A stretch of 64,000 nt of DNA from Flavobacteriales bacterium (GTDB lineage Bacteria; Bacteroidota; Bacteroidia; Flavobacteriales_D; Crocinitomicaceae): NCBI GenBank assembly GCA_018883325.1, contig VEQH01000005.1, positions 1-64,000 on the forward strand. The letters are read 5' to 3'. Each line of letters starts with the position of its first letter. Positions within the stretch are counted from its first letter, which is position 1. The notes under the pieces were generated by a model, which worked only from the letters and a program-made list of their open reading frames with translations, searched no databases and had not been told where the DNA came from. A program made the position numbers and the translations under genes. Below, piece after piece: positions 39,562 through 48,361 of this stretch.

Positions 39562-40833
39562 TTAGAATTTATCAAAAATATTTTTTGCCTTAGAATCTAC
39601 TTTTGATTTTTCTTTTGGCACTAATTTCTCAACTTTGATTTTTTCGTTTTTAGCTTCTTCTACTTCAATCTTTTCTATCTCTTCATTTTTATTATTTTCC
39701 GGATTTGGGTTTTCAGCCAGTTTTTTTTCTAAATCATTCGGTTCTTCTTCTACTTGATCTGAGCATTGTTCGTCATTATTCTTTACTTCTGAATCATCCT
39801 TTTTTTCAGTTAATATAGTTTCTTTGTTTTCCTCTTTTCCTAAAAAAAAACCTTTAACCTTAGACATTAATCCCTCTTTAGGCTGTTTTTCTTCGGTTTC
39901 GGCTTCAAGGCTTTCTGTTGTTAATGATTCATTTTGTGAAGTTTCCAATTCTTTGACTTTCTGATTCTCTGCATCTTTTTCTTTCCTTAATTGTTCTTCT
40001 TCTTGCTTTCTCAGTTTGGTTTTTTCATTCTCAGCTTCTTGTTTGTTTATCAAATTATTTAGGTTAGTTAGAAGAATGTTTTTATACTCAATCCCATTTT
40101 TTTCCACTTCTGACAGTTCAATACAAAGTAAAGCACAATCATCATTAGTTAATTGGTTTTCTTCAATTGCTTGCGTGATGAATCGTTCAAAGTCTTCTTG
40201 TGATTGCCATACCGTTATTTTTCCGATTGCTTTTTCGCCTTCATTTATAAACCATTCAGCTAAAGCATCTGTCATTAAATAAAAAGTTCCATTTCTTAGA
40301 TTTCCACTTTTTTCTTTCGGTCTTCCTTTGTGGGAATCTCCTATGCTTGTCAGGTAATCAGGGAAATTGTCAAAAGCAATTGGTTCGACTTTACTAGATA
40401 ATTTCACCAACTCTTTTTCATATTCTTTAAAATTGTTTGGTACAAAAAACAAAAAACTATCACCAAGTGCTGATGCAGACCATTTCTTTTCAGTTTCAAA
40501 GAATTGCAATCCTACAAATGTTGCAAGAGCTGGATCTTTTCGACTATACTGTGATTTGGTAAACCACTTTGTTTCAGGTAAACTAACCAATTCATCAATT
40601 CTTTTTTGCCATTCAGATTGACAAACTTTAATGAGTTCACTTTCTTCTAAGTCCGTTCTTTCAACAAAATGAGAAACCAATATTTCTGACCATACTTTGG
40701 GAAAGAACGATTTAGAAACACCATCAGCAACCGAAAACCTATGATTGCTTTTATTTACAGCATAGTTGTCAGCACAATCAATATATTGTTCTGCACTTTT
40801 ACAAGTTATAAATCCCTTAATAGAAACTTTCAT
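39562..40833 (-). CDS. PP2C-like phosphatase with charged C-terminal extension
   Basis: VADGVSKSFFPKVWSE, SALGDSFLFF, LMTDALAEW, NDDCALLCIEL. Confidence 0.8.
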   Translation of the reverse strand: MKVSIKGFITCKSAEQYIDCADNYAVNKSNHRFSVADGVSKSFFPKVWSEILVSHFVERTDLEESELIKVCQSEWQKRIDELVSLPETKWFTKSQYSRKDPALATFVGLQFFETEKKWSASALGDSFLFFVPNNFKEYEKELVKLSSKVEPIAFDNFPDYLTSIGDSHKGRPKEKSGNLRNGTFYLMTDALAEWFINEGEKAIGKITVWQSQEDFERFITQAIEENQLTNDDCALLCIELSEVEKNGIEYKNILLTNLNNLINKQEAENEKTKLRKQEEEQLRKEKDAENQKVKELETSQNESLTTESLEAETEEKQPKEGLMSKVKGFFLGKEENKETILTEKKDDSEVKNNDEQCSDQVEEEPNDLEKKLAENPNPENNKNEEIEKIEVEEAKNEKIKVEKLVPKEKSKVDSKAKNIFDKF

Positions 40834-40869
40834 TCATAATTTATTTTGATGTTTCCAATTCATTTTTGT

Positions 40870-41727
40870 TTATGCTATTCTATCCGTACCACCAGAAGAA
40901 CCAAAGTTGATAAACTTGATTAATGTTTCAGGACCGGCGTTTGAAACAAAACCTTTTGAATCCGCAGATGTTACAAATTCGTATTTTCTTGCTGCTTCTC
41001 TGTATGTTTCAGGTACTTTACTTGATATTTTGAATAGCAACTTTCCTTCTTCATCTAAAATTTTGCTTTCGCTTGATTCAAATTTAGATTCGTTGAATGG
41101 AGGCTGACCAACGTGAACATTGAAAATAATTGGATTACCGTCATTTGTTTTGATATTCATTATTGAGTTTGCAACAGAAATTGCTTTTTCTTTATCATCC
41201 ATTGCATTTCCTCCTGTGTAAGGCATTCCATCAGAAACATTGATAATCACAGGTGCTGGATTATCAGGTTTTTTGCTTATCCATCCTTCAATTAGTTGCT
41301 TGGCAAAATCTAATGCTTCACCCATTGGAGTTAATCCATTCTCTGGACAAGTCGGTTCTAAATAAATCGCCATTTCTTCTTCAATTTCCACTAAACCACC
41401 TGCTCCGTCTGAAACTTTCTTTTTAACTTTTTCTGTTCTTAATGGACTATCAGCAAAGGCACTTAAATAATCAGAACGGATGTCGTCAACGGAATTGCCA
41501 CCTTGACCACCATATCCAATGATTGAGATAAAAACTCTGTCTTTGACTTTGTCACCTGCACTATTGGTAAAAATCAAATCATTGATTGTTCTGTTAATTA
41601 CAAGTGCCGTAAACTCGGCTTTGTTTTTACCACCAGTGTAATCTTGTCCCATTGAACCTGACTGATCAACAAGAAAGATGATGTAGCCTGGAGTTGCTGA
41701 ACTCCATTGTTTAGAATTTATACTCAT
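40870..41727 (-). CDS. von Willebrand factor A domain protein
   Basis: MIDAS motif IIFLVDQSGSMGQ; start at internal Met 41727. Confidence 0.85.
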   Translation of the reverse strand: MSINSKQWSSATPGYIIFLVDQSGSMGQDYTGGKNKAEFTALVINRTINDLIFTNSAGDKVKDRVFISIIGYGGQGGNSVDDIRSDYLSAFADSPLRTEKVKKKVSDGAGGLVEIEEEMAIYLEPTCPENGLTPMGEALDFAKQLIEGWISKKPDNPAPVIINVSDGMPYTGGNAMDDKEKAISVANSIMNIKTNDGNPIIFNVHVGQPPFNESKFESSESKILDEEGKLLFKISSKVPETYREAARKYEFVTSADSKGFVSNAGPETLIKFINFGSSGGTDRIA

Positions 41728-42134
41728 ATTATCTATTATTAAATGTTTAATATTAAAAAAGCGCGAGCAATCCCAATCACTTGTAACCGAGGTTCTTGGA
41801 AACCTATCACAAAGCAAAAGGAACGCCCACGCCAATGCAAGGGCGTTTCCACTTTTACCTTTCCATGTGATTTTGAAATTTTCCAAGATTTCGGTTACAG
41901 GAAATTTTTAAGCGAAACGCTATATTTTATGTTCTTATATTTATTTCGTTGTTACTTTCAGTATATCATAAAATTAATGTTTTTCCGAAAATGAGATTCA
42001 TTTATTGAGAAGTTTTTCAGAAAAATTCATCTTGCGGTAAATTCAGCTCCTTTTATAATTCTGTTTAAATTTCAATATCTACTTAGGTTTTTGCTCAACT
42101 AATTTCAATAATTCTAGAATCAAAACAACAAAAT

Positions 42135-42206
42135 TATACCGCCCATTGGAAAAACAAATACCTCAAATTACTAGAAGAATACAAAACGCTTTTAGAATCT
42201 AAATGA
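42135..42206 (+). pseudogene. C-terminal relic of a possible HTH regulator gene
   Basis: YTAHWKNKYLKLLEEYKTLLESK-stop in an otherwise non-coding stretch. Confidence 0.35.
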
Positions 42207-42402
42207 AATGATTATTGGTTATTGATTTTGAATTTTAGATTTTTTTGAAACAAGAGATTTTTATTTGAATCATTCAATTTATTTTCTAAATAATTCCCCC
42301 ATAAATTGTGAATCTATTAATTGTATCACCATTCCCGAAACATTTGTAAAACATTGAAAATTAATGGATAAACCGTTGAAACGGTTTTAGTCGGGGTATA
42401 CA

Positions 42403-42442
42403 ATTCCCATAGGTGCGGGATTAATCCCGTACCTATGGGAAT
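42403..42442. repeat. 40-bp near-perfect palindrome
   Basis: ATTCCCATAGGTGCGGGATT/AATCCCGTACCTATGGGAAT, one mismatch per arm. Confidence 0.85.
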
Positions 42443-42748
42443 ACACGAATGGGATTGTACAAATGAATTTACATTAATTTGTTCCTACGAAACTGTCGGG
42501 GTGTTAGAATAATTATCACTGAAAATCAACATCAAAAAATTATCAAGGGAAATCTAATAACAGCAAACCAAGAAATATTAACTGTCTTTTCAATTCACAT
42601 AGGCAGCCTGATTTATGAAAAAAAAATCGTATATTTAGGTTAGAAAGTAATTTATGAAGCATAACCCAATTTATTTGTCAATTTCAATTAGCTTGTTTAC
42701 GTTCAGAAATTATTCAGTTCAGCAGCTGTTCATCTAATTGATAATCAA

Positions 42749-43954
42749 ATGCTTTATTCTATCAAAACCATCAATAAGATTTACGAAACTGGCGACAAAC
42801 CAGTTTTAGTCGAATGTTCTGATTTGAATAATTATGTATGTAAACATAATCGTGGACAACCTATTGCCTACAAGTTGTTTGCAGAATGGATTGCTCATTG
42901 TTTTTTAGCTGATTTAGGAGTTTCTGTTTCGAGGAAAGAATTAATTAAGATTAAAGACGAGCATGTGCAAGGGACTCCAGAGTGTCAAATAGCATTTTTT
43001 AAAAACACACTTACTTTTGGTACTTTGCATTTAAAAGAGGCTTTAGAATGGAATCAACTTAATCCAATAAATTCTAAATACATACAAAACAAAACTGATT
43101 TATTAACGATAGCTTTTTGTGATATCTGGTTAGCTAATGAAGATCGAAACTTTAATAATTTCAATCTTTTATGTAACCCCTCAAAAGAAGGAATTTTTAT
43201 TATTCCAATTGATCATGCTGCTTGTTTTAATAGCTTGTCTTTCAATAAGATTCAAAATTTAGCCTTGTTGACTGAATCAGATTCCATTATCTTTACTTCA
43301 GAATTCAGAAATTTAGTAAGACAGGTTGTAAAAAAGGAAAAAGATATTTGAGTATACGCTTTCGTACCACTAAAATAAAACAACTATATTCATAACTCAA
43401 AATAAAATCTCAATTTGAGTTATCATTAATTTTGCCTTTCTTTTTGCTTGACCAAAAAGAAACAAAAAGTCAAGGCTCTAAATTTCTTTTTGTTCGCAAA
43501 TATTTATTCTACAAATAGTTACAACTCGTTGCGAACAATTTTAACTTCTTTCTGAAACTGAAATTTTTTAAAAATGTTCTTACAGAAATTTTAAAAATTA
43601 ACAGTTTCAGTGCAGTAGCTAAAACCTAGAAATTCAAGGCCAATAATGGTTCGCCAATATTCAATAAATAGTTCTCACTTCAATTAAATTCTTGATTTTC
43701 AATTTTGAAGTATTTTACAGGTACGATTGCGAACACTCAAAAAAGATATTAATGATATAATAGATTCATTGTACATTTGTATTCTTAATTTAGAAACTAA
43801 ATACGATGAAATTGTTTTAAAAATACCAGTGGAATGGAATATTCCTGAGGAATATATAATAGCTTTAAAAGCAAATTTATTCTCCAAAGAATGGTTAATT
43901 GAAACTAAAACAACTTTTTTAACGTTCATCAAGTCAAGCCTTAATTTAAAATGA
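42749..43954 (+). pseudogene. HipA-like kinase gene interrupted by the R4 element (exons 42749-43348 and 43751-43954)
   Basis: removing 43349-43750 (element plus one target-site copy) joins KEKDI to NDIIDSLY in frame; restored stop overlaps DUF3037 start (ATGA). Confidence 0.85.
43349..43739 (+). mobile_element. R4 nonautonomous element, copy 2
   Basis: TGAGTATACGCTTTCGTACC...GGTACGATTGCGAACACTCA (16/20 inverted match); flanked by AAAAAGATATT at 43338-43348 and 43740-43750. Confidence 0.9.
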
Positions 43955-44787
43955 AAACGTATTATTCACTGGTATCCATTTCTACAAATCCATCGTTTGA
44001 TGAAAAATTCAATATTGGATTAATTTGCGTTACACCAAAAGAAATATTTTATCACTTTTCAAAAAGTAAGTTTAAAGTCATCTCTAAATTATTGAGTTCT
44101 AATGGGAGAAAGTTGGCTCTTTCGGGACTTCAAGCAATAGAAAAAAACTTAAATCCAATTGTTTCAGAATTTAATCGTCAATTGGAATCTAAAACCGAGT
44201 CAAAATTCTCAGAATCCTATTTTAATTATTTGAGTAAGTACAATAATAATTTGATTCAATTTTCACAAGCTGAATCAATAGATTTAGATGTTGATAAAGA
44301 GGTTTTTAATGTATTATTTAAAAAATACATTTATGATTCTGAACTTTTTGAAGAACAAATTAATTCGAAAACAACTAGTTTTAATTCGAGAAAAAACAAT
44401 TTTAAGCAATCAGTAAAAGAATTTGCCAACATTAATTTTTCAGTTAGTAATGCAATTATAAAAGATTTGGTAGTACCTGTTACGGTTGATGTTTTCGGGA
44501 AAAATGGTGCGTTTGTTTCTAATCAAATCATTGATTTTACTCGACCAATTGAAACACTAAAAAGCGAAATTTCATCTTATTTATATTTGGTTGAGCAAAC
44601 GGCAAAAGCAGATGTTCTTTCACAAAATTTTTTGTTAGGTGAAGAACCTTTATTTGAAAATACTCAGCAGCATGATATTTGGAATGAAATCCGTAAGTTT
44701 AATTTAATTGAATTCGTGCCTTTTAATGAATCACAACGTATAATTAATTATATGATAGAAAAAGGAGTTGAACCAATAGTTAAATAA
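43951..44787 (+). CDS. DUF3037 domain protein
   Basis: YYSLVSISTNPSFDEKFNIGLICVTP; follows HipA-like kinase. Confidence 0.78.
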   Translation: MKTYYSLVSISTNPSFDEKFNIGLICVTPKEIFYHFSKSKFKVISKLLSSNGRKLALSGLQAIEKNLNPIVSEFNRQLESKTESKFSESYFNYLSKYNNNLIQFSQAESIDLDVDKEVFNVLFKKYIYDSELFEEQINSKTTSFNSRKNNFKQSVKEFANINFSVSNAIIKDLVVPVTVDVFGKNGAFVSNQIIDFTRPIETLKSEISSYLYLVEQTAKADVLSQNFLLGEEPLFENTQQHDIWNEIRKFNLIEFVPFNESQRIINYMIEKGVEPIVK

Positions 44788-44934
44788 TAATAATAGCAAA
44801 AAACTTATTAGCTCAAGCCATTATTTATAGCTGATAAATTTATTATACAGGTACAGTTTTGATAGCAATAAACGATTGGGTTCGAACGAATGAATCTGAA
44901 GTTTTGAATGATCCGAAATTTGTTTTCTTATAAT

Positions 44935-45055
44935 AAGACCGTTGCAAAACTCGCTACTTGTCGTTACTTTAAAAATTTAAAATCCTCATTTACAAGGGTA
45001 AACTCCGGGTTTAAATTTTTAGAAAGCCTAAATTATCGACTTTTGAAACGGTCTT
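44935..45055. repeat. R3 MITE-like element, copy 2
   Basis: near-identical to 3631-3752; ATAAGACCGTTGCAAAACTCG versus ATAAGACCGTTTCAAAAGTCG inverted ends. Confidence 0.8.
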
Positions 45056-45121
45056 ATGATTTTTTATCGTTTAAATGCTTTCATTTTTTTGATTGGCGAG
45101 TGGTTTTAGAATAATATCAAG

Positions 45122-45129
45122 TAACTTTG
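45122..45129 (+). promoter_or_regulatory. -7 element TAACTTTG of the TraB/GumN gene
   Basis: TAnnTTTG, 8 nt before ATG 45138. Confidence 0.5.
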
Positions 45130-45137
45130 GGCAAGTT

Positions 45138-46367
45138 ATGAAACAAAGCGTTTTATTTTTCCTGTTCCTCTTTTTTACAAATTGGTCGCAAGCTCAAATT
45201 GTGAATCGTGAAAAAGAACTTTTGTGGGAAATTTCTGGGAATGGATTAAAGGAAAAATCGTATCTCTTCGGAACGCTACATTCCAACGACAAAGCCTTAT
45301 TCAATCTTGCGGACAGTTTATATGTAGCACTTGAAAAAGTGAATATGATTGTGTTAGAAACAGATATTTTCTCACTTTTCGAAGCTTTAGATACGCGCAA
45401 ATCAACCTCCAATACTTTATACGACAAAAACGGTTTGCCTTATACGGCAAGCAATGAAGCATCAACAACTTATTTCGGTTCGGAAGATGGAATGCCTCAG
45501 TTTTTAGATGCTTATTTTCAGGAATATTGTTTCAACGCTGGTAAACGATTTTTAGCTTTAGAAACGATTAAAAATCAAATGGAACTCAGCCTTGACATTC
45601 CTATTTCTCAACGAAATTTAGTCAACACACAGTTTTCAAACTTCACTCAAGAAAAGCTAATTGACTTGTATTTACAAGGTGATATCAACGCAATTGATCG
45701 TTTTATGCGTGCAAATATGTCCACACAAAAAGATTTGTACAACAAGCTAATCATCAAACGCAACATCACGATGGCGAACAAAGTTGATTCAGTTTTAAAG
45801 ACTAAAACCAGTTTGTTTTGTGCCGTTGGAGCTGGACATTTGGCAGGTTCTGAAGGAATTATAAATTTATTGCGTTCAAAAGGTTACCGCCTGCGACCAG
45901 TTTTATGGACTATTTCTGAAATAGCAATTCCAGCAAAAAAATCAGTTAAATCAAAACGAAACTATGTCTTTAATGACGAAACATCTGGAATTATTGCCAA
46001 TTTCCCGGGTCAACCTTATTCAAAAAGAAGAAGTGACGGTAGTTTACTTTTAAAATACTGTGATTTTGGTCAAGGTAATACTTACGAAGTGGAAGTAATT
46101 CCCTACGATGAAAGTTTAAGTTTCGAGGAAATGGCTGCCATTTACATTGCTAGTCCTCCCAACTCGCCTTACAGTCGCAAAACGCTTGACGACGGAACGG
46201 AATTATTTATGGGTTTGTCTGACTCTTACCCTGAAGGATTAAGCTGGGTTCAAATTCAGATTAGCGAAGGTTACTTTGCTGTGTTAAAAACTTATGGAGG
46301 CAATAAATTTATGCACTCCGACCGACCAAAGAAATTCTTTGAAAAAGTTTGGTTTGAGAAGTATTGA
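45138..46367 (+). CDS. TraB/GumN family protein
   Basis: ISGNGLKEKSYLFGTLHSNDKALFNLADSLYVALEKVNMIVLETDI; ATG 45138 gives a signal peptide. Confidence 0.85.
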   Translation: MKQSVLFFLFLFFTNWSQAQIVNREKELLWEISGNGLKEKSYLFGTLHSNDKALFNLADSLYVALEKVNMIVLETDIFSLFEALDTRKSTSNTLYDKNGLPYTASNEASTTYFGSEDGMPQFLDAYFQEYCFNAGKRFLALETIKNQMELSLDIPISQRNLVNTQFSNFTQEKLIDLYLQGDINAIDRFMRANMSTQKDLYNKLIIKRNITMANKVDSVLKTKTSLFCAVGAGHLAGSEGIINLLRSKGYRLRPVLWTISEIAIPAKKSVKSKRNYVFNDETSGIIANFPGQPYSKRRSDGSLLLKYCDFGQGNTYEVEVIPYDESLSFEEMAAIYIASPPNSPYSRKTLDDGTELFMGLSDSYPEGLSWVQIQISEGYFAVLKTYGGNKFMHSDRPKKFFEKVWFEKY

Positions 46368-46382
46368 TTTAAAGGTTAATGT

Positions 46383-46410
46383 AACCTCAATTCCTATTGT
46401 AAAATTGAAA
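46383..46410. repeat. R1 partial copy
   Basis: AACCTCAATTCCTATTGTAAAATTGAAA. Confidence 0.45.
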
Positions 46411-46429
46411 TAAAATCACTGATTATAAA

Positions 46430-46890
46430 AAGATTCCTCCCGAAGGTCGGAACGACACTGCGTTTGGGACAAGTAGCGAAAATGCTTTGCATTTTCGAAT
46501 TTCCTTCCCAATTCATAAGTCATTCCGAGGGAAACGAGGAATCTTATTGGATGTCTTTTCATCTTTAGTTTCTTGAAAATAAATAACTGATTATAAAGAG
46601 ATTCCTCCCGAAGGTCGGAACGACACTGCGTTTGGGGCAAATGGCGAAAATGCTTCGCATTTTCGAATTCCCCACCTAATTCATAAGTCATTCCGAGGGA
46701 AACGAGGAATCTTATTGGATGTCTTTTTATCTTTAGTTTCTTGAAAATAAATCACTGATTACCAAAAATTTCTTTCGAAGGTCGGAAGGACACTGCGTTT
46801 GGGACAAGTAGCGAAAATGATTCGCATTTTCACATTCCCCACCCAATTCATGGGTCATTCCTAGGGAAACGAGGAATCTTATTGGATGTC
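46430..46890. repeat. R2 element amplified as three tandem units of about 168 bp
   Basis: GAAGGTCGGA anchors at 46442, 46610, 46777; each unit holds GATTCCTC...GAGGAATC and a GCGAAAATGC hairpin. Confidence 0.85.
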
Positions 46891-46967
46891 AACAAAGAGC
46901 AAGCGTCTGTAACCTTTGTCACTTTTCAGCAAGATTAGTAGTTGTACTTTCGTCAAAAATTATAACT

Positions 46968-47360
46968 ATGAAAAACAGATTTATAGTAAGCTTCGCTGTA
47001 TTGTTTTTGGCATTGATGAATTCTTGCACAAGTAATTCGCAAGTGGCAAATGGATTTAAAAACATTTCTCAAACAGAATTTCAAAAACTCGCAAAAGAAT
47101 CAAATACGATTGTTATTGATGTTCGTACGCCCGGAGAAGTTAAAGAAGGATACATTGATGGAGCAAAACTTTTCATTGATTATAACAGTAGTTCATTTGA
47201 ATCCAAAATTGACAAATTAGACAAGTCAAAAAGCTATGTTGTTTATTGTCGCAGTGGCGGAAGAAGCGCAAGAGCATCCGAATTAATGGCTGCCAAAGGT
47301 TTCAAAGTTTACAATCTTGAAGGCGGAATCTCAAGCTGGACAGGAGTAATCAAAAAATAA
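46968..47360 (+). CDS. rhodanese-like domain lipoprotein
   Basis: VIDVRTPGEVKEGYIDGA, VYCRSGGRSARA. Confidence 0.92.
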   Translation: MKNRFIVSFAVLFLALMNSCTSNSQVANGFKNISQTEFQKLAKESNTIVIDVRTPGEVKEGYIDGAKLFIDYNSSSFESKIDKLDKSKSYVVYCRSGGRSARASELMAAKGFKVYNLEGGISSWTGVIKK

Positions 47361-47361
47361 A

Positions 47362-48342
47362 ATGTTTCCAAAAGTCCAAGATTTAAAAGGAATTATCAGT
47401 GCTGTCATTATCGGAATGGCAGCATTGTTTTTATCTGCTTATACTCCAAGTTATTTAAACAGTATTCTCATTGCTTTAATAATTGGTATCGTTTTAAATA
47501 ATCTTGTTGTAATTCCAAAAGATTTTGAGTCTGGATTGACTTTCACGAACAGTAAAATGTTGGAGCTTTCCATTATTTTTCTGGCTTTCAGTATCAATTA
47601 CGTTAGTGTTTCAAAATTAGGAGTCGGAAGTTTTTCGGCAATTTTGGTAACTGTATCGCTTGTGTTAGTTGCGATTATTTACTTTTCACGCGTTTTCAAA
47701 TGTCCAACTTCAACAGGTTGGTTGATTGGTTTTGGCACCGCTATTTGTGGTTCATCGGCAATTGCTGCGCTTGCTCCGTCTGTTTCAAAAGATAAAGAAG
47801 ATGTGGCAGTTTCGATGGCTGTTGTCAATCTTTATGGCTCAGTTGGAATGATTTTATTACCGTTGTTACTGCCCTATTTACAACTTTCGACCTATCAAAT
47901 TGGATTATTAATTGGTGGTTCTTTACATTCAGTTGGAAACGTTGTGGGCGCTGGATATAGTATGTCTGATGACATTGGCGAAGTTTCAATGACCATCAAA
48001 TTAGCACGCGTTGCTTTACTATCTCCTGCACTAATTTTCTTCAACTTTATGGTGAATCGAAGTGCCGTTAGTTCTTGGAAAGATTACATCAAACTACCTT
48101 GGTATTTGATTGGTTTTTTCATTATTTCCATCCTTAGTTCTATTATTCCACCTTCAACAAATTTTATTGCTTCAATGGAATTTATTGGAAAAGTGGTTTT
48201 AACAATAGCAATGGCTGCGATTGGCTTAAAAGTAAGCTTCAAGAAACTTATTTCTTCAGGCAGAAAAGGAATTCTTTTTGGGCTATTTATTTTCGCACTT
48301 CAGTTTTCGTTATTGCTTGGTTTTGCTTTCTTTTTAGTTTAA
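47362..48342 (+). CDS. YeiH family putative sulfate exporter
   Basis: polytopic; GFGTAICGSSAIAALAP. Confidence 0.9.
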   Translation: MFPKVQDLKGIISAVIIGMAALFLSAYTPSYLNSILIALIIGIVLNNLVVIPKDFESGLTFTNSKMLELSIIFLAFSINYVSVSKLGVGSFSAILVTVSLVLVAIIYFSRVFKCPTSTGWLIGFGTAICGSSAIAALAPSVSKDKEDVAVSMAVVNLYGSVGMILLPLLLPYLQLSTYQIGLLIGGSLHSVGNVVGAGYSMSDDIGEVSMTIKLARVALLSPALIFFNFMVNRSAVSSWKDYIKLPWYLIGFFIISILSSIIPPSTNFIASMEFIGKVVLTIAMAAIGLKVSFKKLISSGRKGILFGLFIFALQFSLLLGFAFFLV

Positions 48343-48361
48343 AACCCTACCCGACTCCAAC

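Noticed and set aside
41728-41886. Extended N-terminus of the vWA protein
   Set aside because: The internal Met at 41727 directly precedes the conserved domain; the extension looks like untranslated leader.
43680-43740. Remnant of a second RhuM gene
   Set aside because: Inverted ends and the target duplication show this sequence belongs to the R4 element; RhuM copy 1 acquired its tail from R4.
43699-43932. 77-aa minus-strand ORF
   Set aside because: Antisense to the displaced 3' part of the HipA-like kinase.
46416-46691. 91-aa ORF with internal repetition
   Set aside because: Reading through two R2 repeat units; no independent coding evidence.
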